Below are positions 17,658 through 26,519 of a DNA stretch of 61,899 nucleotides, piece by piece. Every line of letters starts with the position of its first letter. The stretch's first letter is position 1. The notes under the pieces are model-generated. The model did no database searches and was not told the origin of the DNA. It worked only from the letters and a program-made list of their open reading frames with translations. Both the position numbers and the translations under genes were made by a program. The stretch covers positions 1 to 61,899 of the forward strand of contig JAMPAY010000014.1 in the NCBI GenBank assembly GCA_023666945.1, in the 5' to 3' direction. This DNA is from Paludibacter sp. Its GTDB lineage: Bacteria > Bacteroidota > Bacteroidia > Bacteroidales > Paludibacteraceae.

Positions 17658-18736
17658 TGTGCTTTTGCGCTTTTATAATCAACCACTCGCCATAATATCC
17701 ATGTCAGTAGCAAGCAGCATACAAGGTCGGTTAGTGTAAGCAACCAAATGCTCCAATTGTGCCCTATGAAAGCGAGGAGAATAAAAAATAACGTAACCGC
17801 CATGAGTAAACAGGTGGTTTCTATATGGTTCAGACCCGTGCGTAACAACAGATGGTGAATATGATTCTTGTCCGGTAAAAAGGGCGATTTACGATGTTTG
17901 ATGCGAGTGCCCATCACCCGAAGCGTATCAAACAACGGAACGCTCAATATACATAAGGCTACGGCGGGAGCGGCATTACATTGCAATGCTTCGGGTACAC
18001 GGTGGTAAGCATTCAATTCACAAAACTGAAAAACAAAAGCCGTCAATACATAGCCTAACAATAGCGAACCGGAGTCACCCATAAACATCTTGCGCTTGCT
18101 CCTGCCAAATACATTGTACAGAAAAAATACGGCCAATGCACCGGTCATGCTGTAGGCTAAGGCCGCCCACTGACCATTACCGCTGCATTGAAAATACACA
18201 CCGAAACAAAGACAATATAAAATCCCCAAACCGGAGGCCAAACCGTCAATACCGTCTATCAGATTCAAGGCATTCACAATTACTGTCAATACGAAAAACG
18301 ACAACAAATAACTGCTCACGATGTCTATTTCGCCAATGCCTAAAAAGCCGTGTAAATGGGTCAGACGGATATCGGCAAAGCCTATCAAGGAAATGCCTGC
18401 CAAAGCCTCGCCTAACAATTTGCTGAGCGGACTTAAGTCCAATACATCGTCAGTAAAGCCAATCATGGTTATCACGAACATACCCACCAATAAAAAATGA
18501 GATTGACGTAGCATGCTGTCTTCTACCTCAAAGAGCAGATAACAAAGTAAAAAACTGAAACATATATCCAATCCGCCGATATTCGGAATCTCACCCGTGT
18601 GGCTGGTGCGCTTGTTGGGTTTTACCACAAAATGCTTCTCTTGAGCAATCTTACGCACTATAGGCATGCAAGCCAATCCAACTATGAAAGATGCTATACA
18701 AATGAGCAACGGATATGTTGTAAACAATGTTATCAT
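17654..18736 (-). CDS. WecA/MraY-family undecaprenyl-phosphate glycosyl-1-phosphate transferase
   Basis: A 360-residue integral membrane enzyme of the polyprenyl-phosphate GlcNAc/HexNAc-1-phosphate transferase family, which starts glycan synthesis on undecaprenyl phosphate. It has about ten hydrophobic segments. The conserved motifs are GFTDDVLDLSPL (Mg-binding DDxxD-type), NALNLIDGIDGLASG, MFMGDSGSLLLGY and NHIHHLLLRTG; the last HIHH-like motif is typical of WecA-type rather than MraY enzymes. It is followed by the ABC-F gene (4-bp overlap) and preceded by the dehydratase gene. Together they indicate an O-antigen-like or capsule-like glycan. Confidence 0.92.
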   Translation of the reverse strand: MITLFTTYPLLICIASFIVGLACMPIVRKIAQEKHFVVKPNKRTSHTGEIPNIGGLDICFSFLLCYLLFEVEDSMLRQSHFLLVGMFVITMIGFTDDVLDLSPLSKLLGEALAGISLIGFADIRLTHLHGFLGIGEIDIVSSYLLSFFVLTVIVNALNLIDGIDGLASGLGILYCLCFGVYFQCSGNGQWAALAYSMTGALAVFFLYNVFGRSKRKMFMGDSGSLLLGYVLTAFVFQFCELNAYHRVPEALQCNAAPAVALCILSVPLFDTLRVMGTRIKHRKSPFLPDKNHIHHLLLRTGLNHIETTCLLMAVTLFFILLAFIGHNWSIWLLTLTDLVCCLLLTWILWRVVDYKSAKAQ

Positions 18737-18770
18737 ACTTCTGTTTTTAAGCCTGTTTATCTTCCTCTCT

Positions 18771-20735
18771 TTAGTGTATACCTATATTGTCCAATTGCTC
18801 ATAGATACTGTTCTTGCTGATAAATTCAGGAACAATATGCTTCATCTGACTCACAGTTAAAAAAGGCTTGTTCTCTTTGCTTAAGGCTATCAGTTTGTCT
18901 ACATCTTGGCTCACCTCTTCAAACGGAAATTCTCGTACCTTCGCAATCATAATTTTCGGATTGTCTGTAGGCAAAGTTGTCTCTTTCTGATTCAGTAACT
19001 CTTCGTAGAGTTTTTCTCCGGGGCGCAGTCCTGTAAATACAATCGGTATGTCTTGATTAGGAATGTATCCGGCAAGGCGTATCATATTCTTGGCCAAGTC
19101 TAATATCTTTACGGGACTGCCCATGTCAAATACGAATATCTCACCGCCCTTACCCAATGTGCTGGCTTCTAATACCAAACAGCAGGCTTCCGGTATTGTC
19201 ATGAAATAGCGGATAATGTTTGGGTCGGTCACGGTCACTGGACCACCGGCGGCAATCTGTTTCTTAAAGTAGGGAATCACACTGCCGTTGCTGCCCAATA
19301 CGTTACCGAAACGAGTGGTAATAAATTGGGTACACTTGGTGTTCTCGGTGTGCAGTTTCTTAAAGAGCGATTGAACGTATATTTCTGCAATACGCTTGCT
19401 GGCACCCATAATATTGGTCGGGTTCACGGCTTTGTCCGTACTTATCATTACAAAACGTTCTGCACCATATTGTACCGCCATATCGGCAACATTCTTTGTA
19501 CCCGCCACATTGGCTTGTATACTCTCATTCGGATGGTTTTCCATCAAAGGAACATGCTTGTAGGCTGCGGCATGATAAATAACATCGGGACGAAGGTCGC
19601 TGAAGATTTCTTCCACGCGGTTGCGATTACGAACATCCGCAATGCAGGCTATCAACCGCTGATTCGGAAACTGCTGTCGCAAATCAAGCACAAGGTCGTG
19701 TAAGGGCGATTCTGCTTGTTCCAATAACACGATGGCTTGAGGCTCAAAAGGAATTATTTGACGAACCAATTCACTGCCTATACTGCCTGCGGCACCTGTT
19801 ACCATCACGGTCTTCCCACGCAGGGTCTGACGAACATTCTCCGTACTTATCTTTATGGTCGGACGCTCCAACAAATCTTCTATCTGTATGGAATCAATGC
19901 GGGTGATATGGCTGTTCGGAAACGGTTGACTGTCAGGCTCCCATTCAGTTATATAAGGAGCGGTCAATACATGAATGTTATTGTTTAAAAAAATGGATAA
20001 ATCCTTACTTGGAGTCAACTCCTTCATCTTCAAAGGAGAAACAATCACATTCTTTATGTTGTTTTTCTCCATACGCTTAATCAAGGTATTGTCAAGTTTA
20101 TATACTTGCATACCCAACAACGTATGAGGATGTTTCGAACTTTGGTCACCTATAAAGCCTACCGGACGATAACGCGAATCACCTGAACTGCGAAGCATCT
20201 TGGCTATGGCTATACCCGCCAATTTCGTACCATAGATAAGGACACGTTTCGTATTGCTGTTTTGTATCACGGCCTCAAAGAGGGTCTTTGTGCCAACGCG
20301 CAAACAGAACAACAATAGAAAAGCCACGAATATATAAATCAAGGGAGTGGTGTTCAGAAATATCTTATGATTGGATACTTGTATGACAATCAGATTTATC
20401 AATAGGGTCACCAAACCGGTACTGCCTACTGCACACAATACTTTTACGGTATCTACAAAAGTAGAGTACCTGAGAATACCCGAATAAGTATGAAATATCC
20501 AAAAGAAGATAAGTTGCAAACTCATCATAATGGTCATCTGTAGCCAAATGGGTAATAAAGTATCGTCAATACCATACTGAAAAATATTATAACCGAGGGC
20601 ATAACTTATGGCATAGGCTATGATGCAAAGAAACAGGTCTAAAAGGAACACACCCCAACGGGGCAGATATTCCATATCCGACAAATGAGAAAATATGTCC
20701 GATTGAAGTATTTCGTCTTTCTTATAACGATGCAT
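18771..20735 (-). CDS. Membrane-bound nucleotide-sugar 4,6-dehydratase (CapD/WbpM/PglF type)
   Basis: A 654-residue protein with four N-terminal hydrophobic segments (about 28-140), a Rossmann-like middle domain and a C-terminal SDR domain. The NAD-binding glycine motif is VTGAAGSIGSELV at about 320. The catalytic segment is MISTDKAVNPTNIMGASKR, in which the usual Tyr of the YxxxK pair is Met, as in this membrane-bound dehydratase class. It converts UDP-GlcNAc to the 4-keto-6-deoxy sugar on the route to di-acetamido-sugars. It is first in the seven-gene operon, with its own promoter at 20812-20842, and supplies the sugar for the WecA-like initiator downstream. Confidence 0.92.
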   Translation of the reverse strand: MHRYKKDEILQSDIFSHLSDMEYLPRWGVFLLDLFLCIIAYAISYALGYNIFQYGIDDTLLPIWLQMTIMMSLQLIFFWIFHTYSGILRYSTFVDTVKVLCAVGSTGLVTLLINLIVIQVSNHKIFLNTTPLIYIFVAFLLLFCLRVGTKTLFEAVIQNSNTKRVLIYGTKLAGIAIAKMLRSSGDSRYRPVGFIGDQSSKHPHTLLGMQVYKLDNTLIKRMEKNNIKNVIVSPLKMKELTPSKDLSIFLNNNIHVLTAPYITEWEPDSQPFPNSHITRIDSIQIEDLLERPTIKISTENVRQTLRGKTVMVTGAAGSIGSELVRQIIPFEPQAIVLLEQAESPLHDLVLDLRQQFPNQRLIACIADVRNRNRVEEIFSDLRPDVIYHAAAYKHVPLMENHPNESIQANVAGTKNVADMAVQYGAERFVMISTDKAVNPTNIMGASKRIAEIYVQSLFKKLHTENTKCTQFITTRFGNVLGSNGSVIPYFKKQIAAGGPVTVTDPNIIRYFMTIPEACCLVLEASTLGKGGEIFVFDMGSPVKILDLAKNMIRLAGYIPNQDIPIVFTGLRPGEKLYEELLNQKETTLPTDNPKIMIAKVREFPFEEVSQDVDKLIALSKENKPFLTVSQMKHIVPEFISKNSIYEQLDNIGIH

Positions 20736-20811
20736 ATAGTGGGCAATTTTTATGTTATAGTCGTTTTATATCCCTTTCGATAGGTTTCGTTTTACATTCC
20801 CGTTTAGCCTG

Positions 20812-20842
20812 CAAAGATAGCGTTTCTTTTACTTCTATGCAA
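20812..20842 (-). promoter_or_regulatory. Sigma-ABfr promoter for envelope polysaccharide operon
   Basis: Minus strand TTG (20840-20842), 20-bp spacer, TATCTTTG (20812-20819), about 75 bp before the dehydratase start. Confidence 0.65.
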
Positions 20843-21030
20843 TATCTTTGTCCATAAGCCGGACAACCCATCCGTTTTTTTAAGAAGTGAAAAGGTCGAT
20901 GCTTACGTGTCGGTGCCTTAATTGTTTATGTTCAATTTGTCTAAATTGTTATGTTTCTTGTGTAAATATAATATTTTTCTTCGATTGTGGTGTTAATTGC
21001 TTACATCTTGAATGAATGAGAATAAATGTT
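20843..21030. other. Intergenic region, left part of the dehydratase-panB gap
   Basis: AT-rich with no open frame of coding character. A plus-strand TATCTTTG (20843-20850) directly abuts the minus-strand promoter, but no -33 element at good spacing is seen and no gene begins nearby. Confidence 0.4.
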
Positions 21031-21110
21031 TTCTTACGAGATCGTTACGATATCATAACGAGATCTCGACGACACTTCATTCTGTTTCCATTATGTCACA
21101 ACCGACAACA
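21031..21110 (+). repeat. Dispersed 11-bp-unit element, copy B (3 units plus tail)
   Basis: After TTCTTA come CGAGATCGTTA, CGATATCATAA and CGAGATCTCGA (from 21037), then CGAC, an extra 11-bp block and a tail ending CATTATGTCACAAC. The 86 bp from its end to the -33 of the panB promoter is nearly the same as in copy D (pfp). Confidence 0.8.
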
Positions 21111-21195
21111 ACGAAAATATTGAATAAAACAAGTAGAAGTTTTGTCGTATCTGCATCTCGCATAGGGGAATGCTGTTCCCTAATCTTTCACATGC

Positions 21196-21226
21196 TTGCG
21201 AGTGTGCGGAATTTACTATATCTTTG
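21196..21226 (+). promoter_or_regulatory. Sigma-ABfr promoter for panB
   Basis: TTG (21196-21198), 20-bp spacer, TATCTTTG (21219-21226). Expected start at about 21232. Confidence 0.7.
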
Positions 21227-21262
21227 TAGCCTGATAGATTCTATTTGATTGAATATTGTAAG

Positions 21263-21270
21263 AAAGGAGG
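21263..21270 (+). promoter_or_regulatory. Strong Shine-Dalgarno site that sets the panB start
   Basis: AAAGGAGG five bases before the ATG at 21276. Such a site is unusual here; most genes in the window have A-rich leaders. It rules out the in-frame TTG at 21249. Confidence 0.8.
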
Positions 21271-21275
21271 TATTT

Positions 21276-22094
21276 ATGTCTGTACATCAGGCTCAAACTA
21301 CGAAAGTTACGACACAGGTTTTGCGTCAGATGAAACGCGATGGCGAAAAGATTGCCATGCTTACGTCTTATGATTATACGTTGGCTTCGTTGGTCGATGC
21401 TGCAGGAGTCGATATAATTTTGGTCGGCGATTCCGCTTCCAATGTCGTGTGTGGAAATTCTACTACATTGCCCATAACGCTCGATGAGATGATTTTTATT
21501 GCTAAAGGCGTGCGCCGTGCGGCAAAGCGGGCATTTGTACTGGTGGATATGCCCTTTGGTTCCTATCAGGCTTCCGAAGACGAAGCGGTGGCAAATGCTA
21601 TACGAGTGCTTAAAGAAACAGGGGCTGACGGACTAAAGTTGGAAGGTGGGGCTGAAATCGTTCCTGCGGTTAGGCGAATGGTTGCGGCCGGAGTGCCGGT
21701 TATGGGGCATCTTGGGCTTACACCGCAAAGTATTAACAAATTCGGAGGATACGGATTGCGCGCAAAAGAACAAGCAGAAGCACAAAAATTGTTGGACGAC
21801 TCCAAACTGTTGGAACAAGCAGGTTGCTTTGCGTTGCTCTACGAGAAAATACCGGCTGCCCTTGGAAAACAGGTTACCGAATCGGTCAACGTACCAACTA
21901 TCGGTATCGGAGCAGGAAACGGTACCGACGGACAAGTGCTCGTCTTGCACGATATGTTGGGAATCACACAAGGATTCCGACCGAAGTTCCTGCGCCATTT
22001 TGCAGAATTGGGAGAACAAATAACGGCGGCTATTGGCAACTATGTAACAGCAGTCAAAGAGGTTACCTTCCCCAATGAAACGGAACAATATTGA
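21276..22094 (+). CDS. panB: 3-methyl-2-oxobutanoate hydroxymethyltransferase
   Basis: First step of pantothenate synthesis: transfers a hydroxymethyl group from methylene-tetrahydrofolate to ketoisovalerate, giving ketopantoate. The 272-residue TIM barrel has MLTSYDYTLA, the metal-binding LVGDSASNV (Asp52), the conserved LVDMPFGSYQ, GHLGLTPQS and the catalytic Glu in LLYEKIP. It also has the GIGAG loop near the C-terminus. Length and motifs are typical. panC and panD are not in the window; the next gene is a secreted protein 47 bp on, probably only a chance neighbour. It has its own promoter and a strong ribosome binding site. Confidence 0.96.
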   Translation: MSVHQAQTTKVTTQVLRQMKRDGEKIAMLTSYDYTLASLVDAAGVDIILVGDSASNVVCGNSTTLPITLDEMIFIAKGVRRAAKRAFVLVDMPFGSYQASEDEAVANAIRVLKETGADGLKLEGGAEIVPAVRRMVAAGVPVMGHLGLTPQSINKFGGYGLRAKEQAEAQKLLDDSKLLEQAGCFALLYEKIPAALGKQVTESVNVPTIGIGAGNGTDGQVLVLHDMLGITQGFRPKFLRHFAELGEQITAAIGNYVTAVKEVTFPNETEQY

Positions 22095-22141
22095 TGAAAT
22101 AAGGATAAAACGATTATAAAACAACTAATTCTTTTAAGGTT

Positions 22142-24061
22142 ATGAAAAAGACGTACAAATTGCGGAGTCTTCTGCTTACGGGATTGTTTGCATTCACAGC
22201 AATCACCGCACAGGCAGAATTACTTCTTAACGAGAATTTCGATTACACGGCCACAACGCTTTTGAATAATGGCACATGGGTCGCCTATGGCTCTAATCCC
22301 AATGCTCCTATTCAGTTGTTATCACAGGGATTAACGTATAATGAATATCAAAATACTCCTGTAGGTAAGAGTGTGAGTCTTGGTAAAGAATCTTTGGGAG
22401 AAGATGCACAAACAATCTTTACCCAAGCCATTACGGAGGGCTGTGTCTATTATGCTGCATTGATTAATTTGTCAGAAGCACCAACAGAGAAGGCAGGAAC
22501 TATCATGGCATTGCTTCAACCGGGGTATTCAGGAGTGTTGGAAGCGGGAAAAACCGGTTCTGAATTTGCGTTGCTTTCTGCTTTGCAGACAGCAGACGGA
22601 TTGTATAAGTTGCAAATCTCGCGCAATAACACAACTGTTGCTGCTACGCAGGCTGACTATAACTACGGAACAACTTATCTTGTTGTCGTAAAATATACAA
22701 TAGTGGAGGGTGCCACCAACGATGAGGTTCGTCTATATGTCAATCCGGCAATCAACGCAGAACCTGCTACGGCAGATGCTTTGTATAATGGAACATCAGG
22801 TTCTGATGTTAACGTAGCACGTGGTATTTTAGGGTTGGAACTTTGTCAATCACAAGCAAGTACTAAAAATGCGTCAGTGCTTACCATCGATGCTCTCCGT
22901 ATTGCCACTACTTGGAGCGAGTTGTTTACGCAGACGGGAGGCGAAGACCCTGACCCCGAACTCGTCCCCGCAATTACGGTTGATACACGTTCTATTGAGT
23001 TCGAAGAAACATTCTTCGTAGGAGGAGAGGCCGCTTCAAAAACAATCAATGTTAAGGCAGAGAATCTTACAGCCGATATTATTGTTACTGCTACCTCACA
23101 AAACATTACTATAGTACCTGCTACTATTGCCAAAGAAGATGCTATGAGCAACAACGGAGTGGATGTTATTGTAACGTTTACACCGAATGTTGTCGAAAAC
23201 GGTTTCCCCAATATCGTATTCTCTACTGAGGGAGCTGCCGATGTCAAGATTCCTGTTAGTGCTTATGTGGTGAATGCTGTGCCCGATTTTGCTACTATGA
23301 AAGCCATAGAAAAAGCATCAGGCTACTACTATGGTGCAATCAGTGGAGAAGTTGCAATAACACACACCTATACGGCAAGTGGTCTGCAGTGGTACTATAT
23401 ACAAGATGCTACTGCAGGATTCCTCATTAACGATTCCTACGAAGTGCTTAGCCAAATGCAAACGGGAGATCGTCTGATCGGCTTGAATGTTTACTATGGA
23501 GATGGAGAATTGTATGTCGAAAGTGTATTCAAAAAGGGTGAAAACGCTCCGATAGAACCTATCGAACTTACTTTATCCGAATTGGCTGCCAATGCTGCCG
23601 AGTATGCTTGCCGATTGGTACGTGTCAACAATGTCGCTTTTTCGGATAAAGGCAATTTCGCTGCAGGAACGCAATATGATATTACACAAGAGGGAACAAC
23701 CTGTCGTCTGAGCCTTTTTGCCGAGTCCGACCTTATCGATATGGCACTGCCGGCTACTGCCGATGTCATCGGATTGTCGCGCAACACTACGGGAAAACTC
23801 ATCAGTCCGCGTTCCAAGAACGATGTGTTGGTTAAAACAACTCCTACTGCCGTGGAGACAATCGATGCGCTGTCCTTATGGACGGAAAACGGAACAATCT
23901 GCATCAACGCTCCCGCAGGAGTTGCTGTTGTAGTTTACAATTTATTGGGAACACAAGTTGCCACACTGCAAACCGCAGAGGGAATCAATCATATCGTGTT
24001 GCCGGCAAGTACCTATTTGGTACGCCTTAATGGAAAGGCAACAAAAGTAATTGTAAAATAA
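22142..24061 (+). CDS. Secreted multidomain protein with T9SS-like C-terminus
   Basis: A 639-residue secreted protein of unknown function with a signal peptide (cleavage near TAQA-E, about residue 25). Residues 30-255 look like a beta-sandwich of the LamG/concanavalin type (LLLNENFDYTATTLLNNGTW start). Residues 275-370 look like an immunoglobulin-like domain (AITVDTRSIEFEETFFVGG). Residues 380-560 resemble an OB-fold nucleic-acid-binding-like domain of the DUF5689 kind (GLQWYYIQDATAGFLI). The last 70 residues are a beta-rich sorting domain (VVVYNLLGTQVATL, then a final KATKVIVK). Such proteins in Bacteroidota are often secreted hydrolases or adhesins; no catalytic motif was recognised. A terminator follows the stop. 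Confidence 0.82.
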   Translation: MKKTYKLRSLLLTGLFAFTAITAQAELLLNENFDYTATTLLNNGTWVAYGSNPNAPIQLLSQGLTYNEYQNTPVGKSVSLGKESLGEDAQTIFTQAITEGCVYYAALINLSEAPTEKAGTIMALLQPGYSGVLEAGKTGSEFALLSALQTADGLYKLQISRNNTTVAATQADYNYGTTYLVVVKYTIVEGATNDEVRLYVNPAINAEPATADALYNGTSGSDVNVARGILGLELCQSQASTKNASVLTIDALRIATTWSELFTQTGGEDPDPELVPAITVDTRSIEFEETFFVGGEAASKTINVKAENLTADIIVTATSQNITIVPATIAKEDAMSNNGVDVIVTFTPNVVENGFPNIVFSTEGAADVKIPVSAYVVNAVPDFATMKAIEKASGYYYGAISGEVAITHTYTASGLQWYYIQDATAGFLINDSYEVLSQMQTGDRLIGLNVYYGDGELYVESVFKKGENAPIEPIELTLSELAANAAEYACRLVRVNNVAFSDKGNFAAGTQYDITQEGTTCRLSLFAESDLIDMALPATADVIGLSRNTTGKLISPRSKNDVLVKTTPTAVETIDALSLWTENGTICINAPAGVAVVVYNLLGTQVATLQTAEGINHIVLPASTYLVRLNGKATKVIVK

Positions 24062-24075
24062 TATGTCTTACAGAG

Positions 24076-24114
24076 AAAGGGTGGGATACTCCTTGGGGAA
24101 GGCTCACCCTTTTT
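24076..24114 (+). terminator. Terminator between two secreted-protein genes
   Basis: AAAGGGTG (24076-24083) pairs with CACCCTTT (24105-24112), 21-nt loop, T run. Confidence 0.6.
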
Positions 24115-24137
24115 CATAATTATATACCATAACTTAT

Positions 24138-26438
24138 ATGAAGAAACTATTTTTGTGTATAGGAGCATGGCTTACTGCTTTTGCACTGCAAGCACAAACA
24201 ACCGAATACCCCGAACTACTCTCCAATGCGGGGTTCGAAGAGTCTGCTGTAAGTTCTTTTCTTGGAACTACTACCTTTGAAGATTGGACACTACCTCTGG
24301 GAGCGGCTGTCGTGGAATACACCGATAAGATAGAGGGGGAGCAATCTATTAAGATGAATCAACTCACCCAACAGGTCAATATCTTGGAGCAGGAGGTGTT
24401 CGGTTACAGCCTTCAGCCGGAGGTCGGGGCTGTCTACGAATTACGTATTGCTTACAAAGTACTGACCTCACAAGAGGGCGAAGATATTGCGTTGGATGCC
24501 TATTGGAATAGTTCGCGCGACGGACAATTGGAACAAGATGCCGATGTGCTGATTACCGATTGGTTCACAGCATCCGATTGGACGGTCAAAACCGTACGCA
24601 CTACATGTCCCGAAGGAGCCTCCCGCTTCTATTTTCGTGTGAAGATAAAGAAGAGTGTTGTTGTCTTGTTCGACGATTTCTCTTTCCGTCGGGTTGACGC
24701 AGACGAACAACCCTCTACCGACCCATGGTTCTCTTTTTCTCCTGAGAAGTTTGCTTCCGTAGAAGCCGATATCAATACTTCAGTAACTTTGCCTGCACTG
24801 ACACTCAAACAGGCTAACTTGAACTCGCCTGTTCTGTTGGATGTAAGAGGAACGGGAAGGGCTCATTTCTCGCTCTCGCAAACCGAAGCCACTGACAGCG
24901 AAACGGAAATTGTCATTACTTATCATCCTACTGCAGTCGGTGTACACGATGCTATGGTGGTACTCGAGGCGCAAGCACATCCCGAGTTGTCACAAACACT
25001 ATCTCTACGGGGTATCTGTACCGATCTTTCCGTTCCGCCTACGGTTATGGTTACGCCTACATCATTGCCTACATTCCAAGCAGTGGCACAGCAGCAGACA
25101 ACGGCTCAACTGAAACTTAGTAGCACGGGGTGTATCGACTATGTCTATGCCGAGATGCGGCATATCGATAATTCCGGATTTATTGTAAGTTCTACGCAGT
25201 TTCTCAAGAATATGCCCTGGGACGTAACGGTCACTTTCCGTCCGGTAAAGGCAGGTTACTATCACTCACAACTCCGTTTTTGGTCGCTTAAGTCCGATAC
25301 GGTAGTGGTGGAGTTGGTGGGCAATGCCACTGCGGCGGCCGATGATCCCGATTCTTTCACAACTTCTTTCAAATGGGATTTGAAGAACCCTCATGCACTC
25401 CTTATCGAGGACTTCGAAACGGCAGAGAATAATTTCAATTTGCAGTTAGATGAATGGCAAAATGTAGTGCAGGGAGGCGAGCGTCCTTGGTGGGGATATT
25501 ATCATCGAAACGATGCTGGTGTAGTGCTCGAACGTAGTGCTAAAGCCACAGGTTATCAATGGCAAATACCGGCTACCGAGCGAAGCGAGATGTGGCTCGT
25601 AACACCTGCGCTCGATTATAAGAATGCCGAAAGTCGTATCTTTACGATGCGTATCATGGGCGACTTTATGTTCGATAACAACGATACACGACTCTCTGTT
25701 TGGTTGGTCGATTCCGTTCCGGGCGACCAACTCTATTTCCGTGAATTGGAGGGATTGGATATTCCTACTGCCTCCGATTACAATGGAGAGTGGCGAGAGT
25801 TTCATGTCGATTTAGATGGGCAGGAGATTGAAGATGTCTTCTTCATGGCATTCAAGTACTCCGGTCTTTTCGGACAGGAAAACTCGGTGGTATATTATAT
25901 CGACGATGTGTCGTGGGGACGTACCGATTTGCCCCTTATACAGACCGATTCCGCACAAGTGGTTTTGTTGGCATCGCCTGGTATCGATGCAACATCGGGA
26001 ATAATCACGGTTACGACGGCCAACCTCACTGAACCGATTACGTTGTCTGTAGGAGGCAATAACAAGAGTAAATTCCAATTATCTGCAACAACTCTGCCGG
26101 TCACTGGAGGTACATTTTTTGTCAACTTCAATAGCGATGTAGAGGGAGTGCATGAGGCGTATGTGAAACTCTCTTCACGTGGGGCGGCTGATGTCTATAT
26201 ACCTATGGCTGTACTTTGCAAGGAAGGTACTGCAGTAGATGTCGTGGGAGAAACAGCGTTTACGGCCTTTACTATAGGCATGGAGTTGCAAGTGCTTAAT
26301 CCTCTTGCCGACTATACAATTTACGATGCAACGGGTAGGTCGCTTTATACAGGACGTGCCAATGTACTTACATTGCCTTCTGCCGGCGTCTATTGGATAC
26401 GTTGTGCCAACGAAGTACGCAAGGTTATTGCTCTGTAA
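24138..26438 (+). CDS. Secreted multidomain protein with choice-of-anchor J-like domain
   Basis: A 766-residue secreted protein with signal peptide (cleavage near LQAQ, about residue 20). An N-terminal carbohydrate-binding-like beta-sandwich (LLSNAGFEESAVSSFLG to about 190) is followed by two Ig-like stretches. Residues 420-595 look like a choice-of-anchor J / cleaved-adhesin domain (ALLIEDFETAENNFNL, later RSEMWLVTPALDYKNAES and VYYIDDVSWG). Another Ig-like stretch follows, then the C-terminal sorting domain ending NEVRKVIAL. Cleaved-adhesin domains occur in surface proteins such as gingipain hemagglutinin regions. No protease domain is present, so binding is more likely than catalysis. It appears to be related in architecture to the preceding gene. 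Confidence 0.8.
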   Translation: MKKLFLCIGAWLTAFALQAQTTEYPELLSNAGFEESAVSSFLGTTTFEDWTLPLGAAVVEYTDKIEGEQSIKMNQLTQQVNILEQEVFGYSLQPEVGAVYELRIAYKVLTSQEGEDIALDAYWNSSRDGQLEQDADVLITDWFTASDWTVKTVRTTCPEGASRFYFRVKIKKSVVVLFDDFSFRRVDADEQPSTDPWFSFSPEKFASVEADINTSVTLPALTLKQANLNSPVLLDVRGTGRAHFSLSQTEATDSETEIVITYHPTAVGVHDAMVVLEAQAHPELSQTLSLRGICTDLSVPPTVMVTPTSLPTFQAVAQQQTTAQLKLSSTGCIDYVYAEMRHIDNSGFIVSSTQFLKNMPWDVTVTFRPVKAGYYHSQLRFWSLKSDTVVVELVGNATAAADDPDSFTTSFKWDLKNPHALLIEDFETAENNFNLQLDEWQNVVQGGERPWWGYYHRNDAGVVLERSAKATGYQWQIPATERSEMWLVTPALDYKNAESRIFTMRIMGDFMFDNNDTRLSVWLVDSVPGDQLYFRELEGLDIPTASDYNGEWREFHVDLDGQEIEDVFFMAFKYSGLFGQENSVVYYIDDVSWGRTDLPLIQTDSAQVVLLASPGIDATSGIITVTTANLTEPITLSVGGNNKSKFQLSATTLPVTGGTFFVNFNSDVEGVHEAYVKLSSRGAADVYIPMAVLCKEGTAVDVVGETAFTAFTIGMELQVLNPLADYTIYDATGRSLYTGRANVLTLPSAGVYWIRCANEVRKVIAL

Positions 26439-26450
26439 TAAGTAGGTGTA

Positions 26451-26505
26451 ATCTAATAGAACAGCGCATATCACTTTCATAGTGATATGCGCTGTTCTGT
26501 TAGAT
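26451..26505. terminator. Large hairpin between convergent genes (25-bp stem)
   Basis: Positions 26451-26475 pair with 26481-26505 with one G-T pair around a 5-nt loop. No T run follows directly on either side. It lies 12 bp after the secreted-protein stop and 14 bp before the stop of the convergent nuclease gene, so it can serve as a bidirectional terminator. Confidence 0.65.
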
Positions 26506-26519
26506 CTAACTGATGCTTT

